IMG/VR virus record: IMGVR_UViG_3300027121_000004 | Coordinates: 1 to 54,782 of that record | Strand: one strand, 5' to 3' | DNA length: 54,782 nucleotides | Source: a virus | Shown: positions 39,114 to 48,693 of the stretch, piece after piece | How positions within the stretch are numbered: position 1 is the stretch's first letter | Layout of the letters: each line of letters begins with the position of its first letter | Made by a program: the position numbers and the translations under genes | The notes under the pieces: model-generated | Database searches by the model: none | What the model saw: only the letters and a program-made list of their open reading frames with translations | What the model was told of the DNA's origin: nothing

Positions 39114-40267
39114 AAGTATTTTGTGATTTTCACCACAGAGATTTAGTTAATTCAATGTGTCACCTATTCGAAAAAAGAATGGGTGCTGAACTCTACGTTC
39201 CTTACGGAATGGATTATTACAAACAAGGATATTGGCGAATTGTTGACGCAAATATTGATAGTGTAGCGGAACAATTCTTGGTCAACCAGTTTGGCAATGA
39301 TGGTTTACAAGAGTTTACAGACAATGAAGACGGAACCGTCGTTGTAAAATCAAATGATGGAAAACTTCCTTATAAGGGAATGGACTTTGAGACATTCTGT
39401 AAGACCAAGTTTGATATCATTATTGCTACTGTTCCAGCACACATTCCACTTTACATGAAGTTGCTTAAGGATCATCAACCTCAAGCCAAGTTCATTTTTG
39501 AAGCAGGTAACAATTGGGGTAATATTAATACAAATGTTCCTAACTTCTTGAACTCTACAACTTACACGTTTGTTTCGGGTGAAGATATACATGGATTGAC
39601 GATGAATGCTCTTTACAAGAAATTCCAAAAGAAGGACTTGTATAAGGGTATGCACAAGATATTCCAAAATAGACGTAATGGTAAGAAGTGTAACATGGTA
39701 TTTTTCCATCCAGAGTTTGATCTGAATGTGTTTAAGAACAATAACAGTATCAAAAACATAAAGAGTATTAGTAACATTCGTCATAACTGTAATACTCTAG
39801 GTGGTTTGTATGAACTTGAACGTCGTTTGCCAGACTGGACTATCAAGGCATACGGTGTTGGTAACCGTGACGGTGAGTTAAAGACTGACTATGACATTGC
39901 TAGAGTGATGAATGAGTCTGGTTTTGTGTATCACGTTAAACCAGTTGGCGATGGGTATGGATATAATATTCACCAAGCATATGCTGTTGGAAGTATTTTG
40001 ATCACCGACAGTAGTCACATGTCTAGTGGCGGCAATCCAGAAGAATGGTTTACTTCACAACTGTTGTTGGATGTTGAGAACTATGGAACCACACCAACTT
40101 TTGTTGACTGGGGTAAGTATAACTACGATAGTGTGGTCAATAGATTGAAGTGGTGTGCCGATAACTATCCAACAATTCAAGAGAACGCAATGAATAAATT
40201 TAAAGAAGTTGTGGACTTTGATGAAGAATATCAGAAGATCCGAGTATTTATTGAAAGACTAATATGA
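39110..40267 (+). CDS. GT-B-like glycosyltransferase (tandem paralogue 1), 385 aa
   Basis: It begins MKVFCDFHHRDLVNSMCHLFEKR, almost the same layout as the next gene (MKVLADYHHLSLLRSIYILFGQR). The C-terminal half contains NIRHNCNTLGGLYELERRLPDW, AYGVGNRDGEL, and FVYHVKPVGDGYGYNIHQAYAVGSILI. This last resembles the donor-site signature of GT-B enzymes, with G-GYG-N-HQA in place of EGFG--EA. Family assignment is by architecture only. About 55 more residues than its neighbour, mostly N-terminal insertions. Confidence 0.68.
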   Translation: MKVFCDFHHRDLVNSMCHLFEKRMGAELYVPYGMDYYKQGYWRIVDANIDSVAEQFLVNQFGNDGLQEFTDNEDGTVVVKSNDGKLPYKGMDFETFCKTKFDIIIATVPAHIPLYMKLLKDHQPQAKFIFEAGNNWGNINTNVPNFLNSTTYTFVSGEDIHGLTMNALYKKFQKKDLYKGMHKIFQNRRNGKKCNMVFFHPEFDLNVFKNNNSIKNIKSISNIRHNCNTLGGLYELERRLPDWTIKAYGVGNRDGELKTDYDIARVMNESGFVYHVKPVGDGYGYNIHQAYAVGSILITDSSHMSSGGNPEEWFTSQLLLDVENYGTTPTFVDWGKYNYDSVVNRLKWCADNYPTIQENAMNKFKEVVDFDEEYQKIRVFIERLI

Positions 40268-41259
40268 AAGTTTTAGCTGATTATCACCACTTATCCCTAC
40301 TCAGGTCCATCTACATTTTGTTTGGACAACGCCTCAACTATGAGTTAGACATTCCCTGCGGTTGGGATTGGTATTTTGAAGGATCACTATACAGTTCATA
40401 TGCACCCGAAGTTGGATCTTACACAATTCAACCTGAGTTTGACAATGCGTATTTTAAACAATACATGCCAAAGTTGAAAGGTGGTAGTTTTGAAAAGTTC
40501 AAAGACAATGAGTATGACATCGTAGTCTGCACTCTATTGGAGAATTATATTACTTGGAAAGAACTGATCAAACATTACAATTTGAAATGTAAGTTGATTT
40601 TCCAAATTGGTAATAATATTCCTCTTTGGTGTCAACCAACTACATTTGAAAACCTATTGTCTAGTTCTTGGCCATGTTATGTAAATTATAATTGTAAGAA
40701 CAAGGTATTTTACCATCAAGAGTTCGACACAACCAAGTTCACTCAGAAGTTGGATTGCAACAGAAAGTCTATAGCAAATCTACAACACTTTATGCAAATG
40801 CCTGAGTTGTTTTATGGTTTGGAAAAGGCAATGCCTGACTACACATTTAAAGCACACGGTGCGGGTAATCGTGATGGTTATATACCCAACGGTGAAGATG
40901 AAATGTCCAATTTCATAAAGAATCTAGGATTTTTGTTTCACTGTAAGGTGGTTGATGAAGGTTATGGTCACAACGTCCACAATGCGTTTGCATGTGGTAA
41001 GCCTGTAATTGTTGATTCTACCCACATGGGTGTTGATTGGAACGGTTGGATTGGTAATACCGCATCATTGATGTTTGAAGATGGCAAGACGATTATTGAT
41101 GTAAATGGTAAGACCCAAAAAGAAATCGAATTTAAAATCAGAGAAATGACCGAAAATTACGAAGAAGTCAGTAATTATGTTATGAAAAAATTTAAACAAG
41201 TTAGTGACTTTGACTATGAGTTTTTGATGATTAAGTCATTCTTGGCAAACTTAGTATGA
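40264..41259 (+). CDS. GT-B-like glycosyltransferase (tandem paralogue 2), 331 aa
   Basis: Paralogue of the preceding gene. The shared signature set is DYHH near the N-terminus, ELDIPCGWDWY (neighbour ELYVPYGMDYY), AHGAGNRDGY, and VVDEGYGHNVHNAFACGKPVIV. Its start overlaps the neighbour's stop (ATGA), consistent with a tandem duplication inside the operon. Donor and acceptor are unknown; divergence suggests different specificities. Confidence 0.68.
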   Translation: MKVLADYHHLSLLRSIYILFGQRLNYELDIPCGWDWYFEGSLYSSYAPEVGSYTIQPEFDNAYFKQYMPKLKGGSFEKFKDNEYDIVVCTLLENYITWKELIKHYNLKCKLIFQIGNNIPLWCQPTTFENLLSSSWPCYVNYNCKNKVFYHQEFDTTKFTQKLDCNRKSIANLQHFMQMPELFYGLEKAMPDYTFKAHGAGNRDGYIPNGEDEMSNFIKNLGFLFHCKVVDEGYGHNVHNAFACGKPVIVDSTHMGVDWNGWIGNTASLMFEDGKTIIDVNGKTQKEIEFKIREMTENYEEVSNYVMKKFKQVSDFDYEFLMIKSFLANLV

Positions 41260-42461
41260 ACGACGACAAAAAAATATCCTTACTGTTACCTGCAACCGGC
41301 GAACCATTGTTGATGTATTGCTGGATGACTAATTTACAAAAATATAGTCACCACTTTGACAACATCTTTGTGTCCGTGGACTGCATGGGTCGATTGAACA
41401 GAATGGAGTTTATTTTTATTCAGAATTATCTTACTAGACTCTATAGAAAGTTTCCAAATCTACGAGACAATGCAGAATATTTGGTGGCACAACACGGTCT
41501 CAATATTGATTTGTTGTTGAACAAGTATGAACCTGATATCAGAGACAACGTGCTTTTGATGGAAGAAGATGACTTTATTATCAATCCACAATTTGTCACA
41601 GAACATATCAATGACTATTTTAATAATGGATATGATGTGTTGGGTGTTGGTAGAGGATCGGCAACACCATATTTGTTGGACTCATTGTTTCCGTTGGTAA
41701 AACGTAGACCAAATCTTCAAATAGATACAACACTGTCTTCAAATGATACTGCTATAAGTTTTTGGCCTACATTCTTTTTGACTCGAAAGAATTTGCTTAC
41801 CAAGTCATCAAGAGAGTTTCATTCAAAGACTTGGCCATCTGGATCTGTAATCAAAATTGGTGATGAACAATTGGTTTTGGACAGAGAATGTAGTGGAGAT
41901 ACATTTGTGAGTTACGCTTATGAATTGTATGGAAATCCAGACGTAAAGAAAGTTAGATTGTTGTCTAATACTCCACAAGAAGTGTGGGTTCCAGAACATG
42001 CTTATCCCGTAGGACATTATTACAGAACATATCATTCTAGTCTACATGATAATGAACTATTGGATATGGTAATACCAACATCCATGGATTTCCATGTTGG
42101 TTCACTATCCACATTCATTTCAAACAAGTTCTGGAAACCTTTCAAAGGAACATACGAAGAACATTCATACATGAAAGCAATGTATGCACAGAAAGCCAAT
42201 GAGAATAACAATTGCAATAATCTAGCAATTGTTGAACCATACCGTAGGTGTTTGCTAATGCGAGAGATGTTGAATTCGATCAAGACTCCAAAAGACTTTG
42301 AGTTTTATGACATTTACCAAGAGAATTTAAATCGAACAATTAATACGTATGAAACCGAAAATGATATGGTTTCAATATTAAAGGCATATGGTATTAATGG
42401 TTTACATGATGGAAAGATTGATGTTGATAAATACAAGACAATCAGTAAGATGATACTATGA
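41256..42461 (+). CDS. GT-A-like putative glycosyltransferase, 401 aa
   Basis: N-terminal ISLLLPATGEPLLMYCWMTNL, then FVSVDCMGRL and LLMEEDDFIINPQFV. The EEDD sits where GT-A enzymes carry the metal-binding DxD. LGVGRGSATPYLLD and ISFWPTFFLTRKNLL follow, and a VWVPEHAYPVGHYYRTYH segment looks like the acceptor side. A looser version of the same pattern occurs in the next gene (SMEPDFIGDW, LWPCFWGCKKSLL), so these two may be distant relatives. No named family. Confidence 0.6.
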   Translation: MNDDKKISLLLPATGEPLLMYCWMTNLQKYSHHFDNIFVSVDCMGRLNRMEFIFIQNYLTRLYRKFPNLRDNAEYLVAQHGLNIDLLLNKYEPDIRDNVLLMEEDDFIINPQFVTEHINDYFNNGYDVLGVGRGSATPYLLDSLFPLVKRRPNLQIDTTLSSNDTAISFWPTFFLTRKNLLTKSSREFHSKTWPSGSVIKIGDEQLVLDRECSGDTFVSYAYELYGNPDVKKVRLLSNTPQEVWVPEHAYPVGHYYRTYHSSLHDNELLDMVIPTSMDFHVGSLSTFISNKFWKPFKGTYEEHSYMKAMYAQKANENNNCNNLAIVEPYRRCLLMREMLNSIKTPKDFEFYDIYQENLNRTINTYETENDMVSILKAYGINGLHDGKIDVDKYKTISKMIL

Positions 42462-43339
42462 ACAAAGTAGACTTGTTTGTTATAGCAGCTCCTAACTTTG
42501 ATAGTCCTATTATAAGAGACTTTATACACAAGTATCATAACAGGTTCAATAAAGTATTTTACATATTTTCTTACTCACAAGTCTTTAATGAAAAGTGGAG
42601 ACCATACACCACATTTGTTGAAAATGATCTGAAAGACAAGTGTGAGGTGATTTATTGTAGAATGTCAGGAGCATTGGATACTGATTGGCGAGATGAATGT
42701 GTTCAAGAAGTTTTAAAGCGTTCAACCGGCGATTATATTTTCTCAATGGAACCCGATTTTATTGGCGATTGGGATAAAATAGTTGACCTCATTCTAAACA
42801 AGAATTATTCTTTGTTTTCCATGTTGGACTCAAACCTCAGTGGACTCAGATTGTGGCCTTGTTTTTGGGGATGTAAGAAATCGTTATTATCTCAAATAAA
42901 GTATCCAAAGTTTGGAGCACCCGTTGATGCGAGAGTAAAGGAATTGTTTGGGGTCGATTACAACAAGAAGTTGCGATTCAATGTAGATGGATTGCAACAT
43001 GTAGATTCAAAAGACAGAGTAAAGTTCTACAAAGAAAACAAAATTATCACCGAGGAAGTTCCATTTCCACATTTTTATGACCACTTTGATTTGGTGTCTG
43101 CACAGTTGATGGATATTATTCAAGATGATGGTGAACAGTTGTTGTTACTCAATAGAATGGATGATGTGTGGTATTATCACATTGCGGGTATAACTCACGA
43201 TTTCCATACTATGTATGAACACAATAGGATTGCCAGAGATACTATGGCATACCGTATGTTTTATGACTACTGTATGAAAACGAATGTTAATATGTTTCCA
43301 GATTGGTTGGAAGTGTCTAGTAGAATTATAAACTCATGA
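42458..43339 (+). CDS. GT-A-like putative glycosyltransferase, 293 aa
   Basis: The Rossmann-like start VDLFVIAAPNFDSPIIRDF is followed by VFYIFSYSQVFN and TGDYIFSMEPDFIGDW, where E-P-D takes the DxD position. LRLWPCFWGCKKSLLSQI and FPHFYDHFDLVSAQLM complete the conserved-looking core. A WYYHIAGITHDFHTMYEHN segment may bind the acceptor. No family is recognised with confidence. ATGA overlaps link it to both neighbours. Confidence 0.58.
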   Translation: MNKVDLFVIAAPNFDSPIIRDFIHKYHNRFNKVFYIFSYSQVFNEKWRPYTTFVENDLKDKCEVIYCRMSGALDTDWRDECVQEVLKRSTGDYIFSMEPDFIGDWDKIVDLILNKNYSLFSMLDSNLSGLRLWPCFWGCKKSLLSQIKYPKFGAPVDARVKELFGVDYNKKLRFNVDGLQHVDSKDRVKFYKENKIITEEVPFPHFYDHFDLVSAQLMDIIQDDGEQLLLLNRMDDVWYYHIAGITHDFHTMYEHNRIARDTMAYRMFYDYCMKTNVNMFPDWLEVSSRIINS

Positions 43340-44340
43340 ATTACTTAATAATTCCATTTATAAGATACTCACAAGTTGATACCAAGCTTGGATCGATGTT
43401 ACATGATTACATTCTGTCTAATTTGTCAAAGTTTCCAGTGGATAATTTTGTGTTTATTGGAACATACATGGATTGGGAAAATACAGTGGTCAATGTAAAT
43501 GGTAAAACTATCACATACATACCAACTCTTCAATGTCACCAAGAAAATTTGCAAATTGCAATCAATAGGTTAAACGACGATGATAAATTTGTAGTCATGG
43601 ATAGTGATTTGGTGATATACGATTATGACATCTTCAATCGTATGTTCAAATATTTGGATGATCATGATATTGTGTCTAACTTGGATGGTGGATGCACAAT
43701 AACTCCAACTTACTTTCACATTTGGCAAAAAGGACATTTTCCAGAAGATCCTCATCGTAATTTCATGTATACGTCACCTATATTTGCACCAAACGAATAT
43801 CGTGGTGGAAGAGGACGTTTTGCAGCAACATTGTTTGGTTGCACAAAAAAGTTTTGGATGAAACATTGTGGCACAGTTGAAGAATATTGTTCACACGAAT
43901 CGATGGAAATATTTTCTAGGAATGTTTTGAAGTATACTCCAGATGTGAAGTTCAAAGAATTGTTGGACTATAGGTGTAATGTATGGATTCCACCTGAACA
44001 CCAAAAAATTCAAATATACAGAAATTCAGATGATGAAAGATGTGATGAAAACGTCACAAAAATAGGCGAATACTACCATATCAGAAATTTTGGTGAAACT
44101 GTAAAGATGATAGATTATATCATCGACAATCGTGTGTATGTTCATCATAATAAACCCGAATCACAACGATTGTTGGCGTGGTTTACAATTGTTTTGGAAA
44201 AATTAATTCAAATTGATTCAAGTTATTCTGTCTATACTACTTATATAGACAGAATTCGGAATGACACGGAAATTTCCAAAGAACTGTTTGATGAATATCT
44301 GACCAAATTTAAAGAATTTCACAGATCTAATTTGTTATGA
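43336..44340 (+). CDS. GT-A-like putative glycosyltransferase, 334 aa
   Basis: It has LIIPFIRYSQVDTKLG at the N-terminus, then FVVMDSDLVIYDYDIF with a clear DSD motif. DIVSNLDGGCTITP, GGRGRFAATLFGCTKKFW, and a long helical C-terminus follow. It resembles small GT-A transferases that keep DxD as metal site; the family is unassigned. Start and stop overlap both neighbours by ATGA. Confidence 0.6.
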   Translation: MNYLIIPFIRYSQVDTKLGSMLHDYILSNLSKFPVDNFVFIGTYMDWENTVVNVNGKTITYIPTLQCHQENLQIAINRLNDDDKFVVMDSDLVIYDYDIFNRMFKYLDDHDIVSNLDGGCTITPTYFHIWQKGHFPEDPHRNFMYTSPIFAPNEYRGGRGRFAATLFGCTKKFWMKHCGTVEEYCSHESMEIFSRNVLKYTPDVKFKELLDYRCNVWIPPEHQKIQIYRNSDDERCDENVTKIGEYYHIRNFGETVKMIDYIIDNRVYVHHNKPESQRLLAWFTIVLEKLIQIDSSYSVYTTYIDRIRNDTEISKELFDEYLTKFKEFHRSNLL

Positions 44341-45467
44341 GCGAAGATGTAAAACAAAAAACAAGAGCAGTAGGTGTAACATCAATTGGTAATCCCATCA
44401 CTCTGATTGCCACATTAGAAAAATTTAAGAGGATATGTAGAGGTTACAGAGTTTATGTGATGTTAAATATTGCTAGAGAATGCAACAATCGTGAGAACAT
44501 AACTCACCTCACTGAACAAACATACAAGATATGTCAACACTATGAAAAGTATTTCTCACAGTTATTGATCATTGAAAACACTGCTAATTCTTGGATGTCA
44601 CATGGTCTTTGTTTGGATACACTATTTACATTGACCACCGAAGATGAAATGGCATTCTTCGAAGAGGATGCGTATTTGACTGATAAAGTAACATTTGATA
44701 ATTGGTTCAATCAACTCAAAGACAATCATTTAAATTGTGTTGTTGCTCCTCAGAACCCTAATAACTTTGGTCAGTTATTTAGTAAACTTGGTATATTCCA
44801 TGGCGCAGTCAACATGCCTGGTAAGGAAAGTATATTCTTTGTTAGACGAGATATATTGGAGTTGTATGATTGGCCTGCATTTGATTACGTGAAATGGGAA
44901 AATCAATTTGTGTATAAGCCGAACGAGTGTTTAGAGTTGAAGTTCAATGAAGAAATACACTTTGATACGTTTGAGTTTTTCTCACTCAATTGTTGGATGA
45001 ACAAAAATATCAAAAAGAGTGTTTATGAAGAACACAACTTTGATTATTGGGTTTCTGAAGGTAGAGGAAATATTGATGAGTTTTTCAGAAAGCATGCTTC
45101 TCCACCACCATACATTCATTACTTCAATGGAGCATTGTTTCAATACTTGGATTACCACGATAAGGGAAATAAAAAGTTTTACTATGATATGGTGCATGAC
45201 GCTCCCCACTTCGGTCAATTCATGTATCATATGTCTACGTTCTTGATTCATTATTCGATATTGTTGACCATCAAAAAACGTTATATTCAACTATGTGGTA
45301 TTGAAGAATACAAACGTCATAAGAAGTCACTTAGAAATGCTATAGTGTTATTGTTCAATTATTTTGGATACTACACTATCAAGAAAAAGTTCAAGATGCA
45401 CTTGTATTTCAAATTTGCATGTAGACACTCAAGAAAAGTTCATTATTTGAGTGAGGAGGTAGTATAA
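44337..45467 (+). CDS. putative glycosyltransferase (paralogue of 46654), 376 aa
   Basis: Shared with the gene at 46654: RA(V/I)G(V/L)T(S/T)xGNPITLIA, then FFEEDAYLTDK / IFEEDAFVFDK (E-E-D as candidate DxD), PGKESIFFV / PAKESILFI, and FDTFEFFSL. YIHYFNGALFQYLDY and a basic C-terminus (KRHKKSLRNAIVLLFNY) follow. The first 200 residues look like a GT-A fold and the rest is helical. No named family; activity is inferred from the acidic motif and context. Confidence 0.6.
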   Translation: MSEDVKQKTRAVGVTSIGNPITLIATLEKFKRICRGYRVYVMLNIARECNNRENITHLTEQTYKICQHYEKYFSQLLIIENTANSWMSHGLCLDTLFTLTTEDEMAFFEEDAYLTDKVTFDNWFNQLKDNHLNCVVAPQNPNNFGQLFSKLGIFHGAVNMPGKESIFFVRRDILELYDWPAFDYVKWENQFVYKPNECLELKFNEEIHFDTFEFFSLNCWMNKNIKKSVYEEHNFDYWVSEGRGNIDEFFRKHASPPPYIHYFNGALFQYLDYHDKGNKKFYYDMVHDAPHFGQFMYHMSTFLIHYSILLTIKKRYIQLCGIEEYKRHKKSLRNAIVLLFNYFGYYTIKKKFKMHLYFKFACRHSRKVHYLSEEVV

Positions 45468-45483
45468 AAATCTATATATTTTT

Positions 45484-46176
45484 ATGGAAGCAAGTTATAT
45501 TTTGAATCTAATTTTTGACTATAAAGAATATGCTGTAAGTGCTAGTGCGTCTGCGTTTGCAGCAATGTTTTTTACGTTTATCAAATCACTCAAATCATCG
45601 TATCAGAAACACAACTACTGGGTCAAATTCTATCAACTGGTAATCAATAAAAAACCAGATTTGATTGTTGAAATGGGAATTTTGGAAGGTTACTCATTGT
45701 TTAGTTTTGCAAGAGGATGTGTTGAAAATAGAAAAGGTAAGATTATCGCTATTGATCTATTCGAAGACTATCCGTATAATCATGCTAGATACGATGATAT
45801 CAAGTCGAAATTGGAAAAGTGGGGCATGGACAAGTGTGTGTATCTCCACAAAGGTGACGCACTAAATTTAGATCTAAATTTTGATGACAAGTCAATTGAT
45901 CTTCTTCACATCGACATTTCAAACACAGGTGACAAAATCGAAAAGTTGTTGTTGGACTATCATTCCAAGATGAAAGACGATGGTATCATTTTGTTTGAAG
46001 GCGGAAGCAAGTCCAGAGACAATATTCCATGGATGATTGACTATAATTGTGTTCCTATTGCTCCAATTCTTGAAAAAGAAGAAATGACTCGACTTTATGA
46101 TTTCTTTGTGATAGAAAATTACCCATCACTAACAATTTGTTATAAAAAAAATGAACAGCCCAAGATTATTCTTTGA
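45484..46176 (+). CDS. class I SAM-dependent methyltransferase, 230 aa
   Basis: The N-terminal 45 residues have a hydrophobic stretch (AVSASASAFAAMFFTFI) that may be a membrane or packing helix. The Rossmann core shows LIVEMGILEGYSLFSFA (motif I), GKIIAIDLFED (motif II acidic), CVYLHKGDAL, and DLLHIDISNTGDKIEK. This is a Methyltransf_24-like arrangement. It probably methylates a sugar of the glycan. It overlaps the next gene by 26 bp and separates the two paralogues at 44337 and 46654. Confidence 0.72.
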   Translation: MEASYILNLIFDYKEYAVSASASAFAAMFFTFIKSLKSSYQKHNYWVKFYQLVINKKPDLIVEMGILEGYSLFSFARGCVENRKGKIIAIDLFEDYPYNHARYDDIKSKLEKWGMDKCVYLHKGDALNLDLNFDDKSIDLLHIDISNTGDKIEKLLLDYHSKMKDDGIILFEGGSKSRDNIPWMIDYNCVPIAPILEKEEMTRLYDFFVIENYPSLTICYKKNEQPKIIL

Positions 46177-46657
46177 TATATACAAGACATACGCAAACTA
46201 CAAAGATGTAGCAGACCTCGTAGTTTTGGAAATAAATGACACTGGAAAGTTGTCTTCACAGATGTGGAAACAATTGTTTACCAAAATTCATGTGGAGAAC
46301 GACTTATCTAAAGTTGGATCATATGAATTTGATATATGCTTTTTGAACATCACCGATTGGTCAAAATCAGAACGAATACTCTATAGTCTCAACTACAGTC
46401 CTAGACCAAGAGGTCACCATGAAATTATTGTTGCCAACAAAGCTGAGTTTTGGCCATATTTTCTTCCATCTCCAAAAGATGGAATTTGTCCAGAAGGTAT
46501 TTGTCAACGTGCAAAGTTATGGGGCGGAGAACAAGATACTAGACAGTTTAGTGTGAGAGGTGACATGGGATTGTTTCCATACAAAATAAAGAAGCCAGAT
46601 CAAACTGTTGTTGCTGAATCCAAAGAGAATGAAGCGACAGTGTTGTGGTATTCATGA
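46151..46657 (+). CDS. hypothetical protein, 168 aa
   Basis: No family is recognised. LVVLEINDTGKLSSQMWKQL and EFDICFLNITDW suggest an alpha/beta fold. A second half has HHEIIVANKAEFWPYFLPSP and CPEGICQRAKLWGG with two cysteines. It is packed between a methyltransferase (26-bp overlap) and a glycosyltransferase (ATGA overlap), which argues that it is expressed as part of the glycan operon. Confidence 0.62.
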   Translation: MNSPRLFFDIYKTYANYKDVADLVVLEINDTGKLSSQMWKQLFTKIHVENDLSKVGSYEFDICFLNITDWSKSERILYSLNYSPRPRGHHEIIVANKAEFWPYFLPSPKDGICPEGICQRAKLWGGEQDTRQFSVRGDMGLFPYKIKKPDQTVVAESKENEATVLWYS

Positions 46658-47796
46658 ACCAAATTGATGTTAGTGATACCAGAGCTATAGGATTGACCAC
46701 ACTTGGTAATCCTATAACATTGATAGCATCATTGGACAGACTCAGTAAGTTATGTCCTCAATACAAGCTATACATCTGTTTAAATCCCCAAAGAGAGTAT
46801 GTATCAGACGAACAGTTTGATTACATTGTAAATTCGTCATACAAGATCATACAGTCGTATCAACATCTATTCAAAGAAGTTGTAGTAATTGAGGCACATT
46901 ACAAAGCTTGGTGGGGAACCAAGTTGTGGGCAACACATGGGTTTTGTATTGATGCGTTGTTAGAGCTTTCAAATGAACAACAAATAGCTATATTTGAAGA
47001 AGATGCTTTCGTATTTGACAAAGGATTGTTTGACACATGGTTTGACAAGTTAAATACAGTTCATGTTTTTTGTGGTATGAATAGTATCACGCCAAATAAC
47101 TGTGATGTATTTGATAAAGTAAGATTGTTTTCCTCAACTCCAGATGTTCCTGGTCCTGCAAAAGAAAGCATTTTATTTATCAACAAATCAATCAAACAAC
47201 ATTGGGATTGGATTTCAACCGATTACTTTAAACTTGAAAATAACATATTGTTCACACCACCATTTGATAGTCCAAAACTAAATTTCAGACGAGAAGTTAA
47301 TTTTGATACATTTGAGTTTTTCTCGTTGATGTGTTACCTCAACAAAGATATAAAAATGGAATTTTACGAAGAAAATTCCTACAACTATTGGTGGTATCAA
47401 GGTTTGAACAATCAGTCTGAGTTTTATGTGAAACATGGAAACTTTGATCAATACATTCACTATTTTAACAGTGCTTTGTTCCAACAGTTAGAGTTCAACG
47501 ATAAGTCGAATGCAAAAATATACAAAGATAGATTACTAGCATCAAAAGATTGGAGTCCATTTGTTCATCATCTCTCCACATACATTCTAGGGTTATCTTT
47601 ACTACATTATTATAAAAAAGCATATGTGGATTTATTGGGAAATGAACAATATATAAAACACAAAAGATCGTTAAAAAACTATGTATACTTGTTAATTCAA
47701 TACTATGGTTATGGTCGTATCAATCTTGAGTTTAACATATACAAACTTATAAGGTTCACATATCGATATATTAGAAAACACCATGGGTGTAAATGA
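46654..47796 (+). CDS. putative glycosyltransferase (paralogue of 44337), 380 aa
   Basis: Same architecture as 44337: GLTTLGNPITLIASLDRL, FEEDAFVFDK, KESILFINKS, NFDTFEFFSLMCYLNKD, YIHYFNSALFQQLEF, then a basic helical tail (KHKRSLKNYVYLLIQYYGYG). The ATG at 46654 is used because it overlaps the upstream stop as ATGA; an upstream ATG at 46645 would overlap further. The two copies are well diverged, so they likely differ in substrate rather than being redundant. Confidence 0.6.
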   Translation: MNQIDVSDTRAIGLTTLGNPITLIASLDRLSKLCPQYKLYICLNPQREYVSDEQFDYIVNSSYKIIQSYQHLFKEVVVIEAHYKAWWGTKLWATHGFCIDALLELSNEQQIAIFEEDAFVFDKGLFDTWFDKLNTVHVFCGMNSITPNNCDVFDKVRLFSSTPDVPGPAKESILFINKSIKQHWDWISTDYFKLENNILFTPPFDSPKLNFRREVNFDTFEFFSLMCYLNKDIKMEFYEENSYNYWWYQGLNNQSEFYVKHGNFDQYIHYFNSALFQQLEFNDKSNAKIYKDRLLASKDWSPFVHHLSTYILGLSLLHYYKKAYVDLLGNEQYIKHKRSLKNYVYLLIQYYGYGRINLEFNIYKLIRFTYRYIRKHHGCK

Positions 47797-48692
47797 ATAT
47801 GAGTCCAATTTTTCAATTTGAAGAACTTGATGTCGAACTACTAAAGCAGTTTGACGGAACCAACAATTATTTCAACTGTTCACATTTGAACGGTAAAACT
47901 ATATTTCGTAAGGAACACAAAATAAGCAGAGACTTTCATGCTTGTGATATTATTGATCAAGACGGTGCGATCATACTACAAAATTATGCGGACGAAGAGT
48001 ATCACTATAGTTTTGAAGATGCACGGTGGATCGATGATAAAAATATTGGTGTATGTGTTGCCAAGTTTGATATTGAGGATCTTGCCAAACTTGAAGGTGT
48101 TCATTTTAAGAGATACAATCTGGAAACCAAGAAACTCTATCACTACATAACCCGTAGAGCACATTTTGAAAAACACTGGCAGTTCTATAACAACTACATA
48201 ATCTATCATGTTAATCCATATACAATAATGGATTCATCTGAACAAGAAGTGTTTGTTAAAAAAATCAACTGGAAACCATGGATTGAGAAGTATGGTAACC
48301 CAGGGTTAAGCACCAACGTATTTGATGTTCACGGTGAAAAGTTCTTGTTGTATCATAGTTATGTTTACTTTGGACCAGCAATAATGAGATACTTTATTGG
48401 GGTGATGAAAGTGAAGAATGACATTACTCCAGTAGGATACTGTCTAAATCCACTATTGGTATCAGACAGAAACTATTCAAGTTCATACGTATTGAATCGT
48501 TTGTGGTCATGGAGAAACACAACTCATAGAAATGCTATCAAGTATGAAGTGATCTTTCCAATGAATGTTGTGACCGATGACAAGTCGATTCATATTTATG
48601 GTGGATTAAATGATTGTTCTGCTGTAAAGATGAGTATCGACAAATTGACGTTTGTTGAAAGAATTAAGAATCAACCATTCATAATTCACTGA
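47793..48692 (+). CDS. GH130-like beta-propeller glycosidase/phosphorylase-type protein, 299 aa
   Basis: It has the repeat rhythm of a five-bladed propeller: YHYSFEDARWIDDKNIGVCV near residue 74 (GH130-type E-D-R), EKHWQFYNNYIIYHVNPYTIM (family EKN--P-------Y---P), NPGLSTNVFDVHGEKFLLYHS, then VIFPMNVVTDDKSIHIYGGLND and a last strand. GH130 enzymes cleave or phosphorolyse beta-mannosides. Similar propellers of unknown activity occur in glycan clusters. The assignment is by pattern, and catalytic residues beyond the E-D region were not mapped. Confidence 0.5.
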   Translation: MNMSPIFQFEELDVELLKQFDGTNNYFNCSHLNGKTIFRKEHKISRDFHACDIIDQDGAIILQNYADEEYHYSFEDARWIDDKNIGVCVAKFDIEDLAKLEGVHFKRYNLETKKLYHYITRRAHFEKHWQFYNNYIIYHVNPYTIMDSSEQEVFVKKINWKPWIEKYGNPGLSTNVFDVHGEKFLLYHSYVYFGPAIMRYFIGVMKVKNDITPVGYCLNPLLVSDRNYSSSYVLNRLWSWRNTTHRNAIKYEVIFPMNVVTDDKSIHIYGGLNDCSAVKMSIDKLTFVERIKNQPFIIH

Positions 48693-48693
48693 A

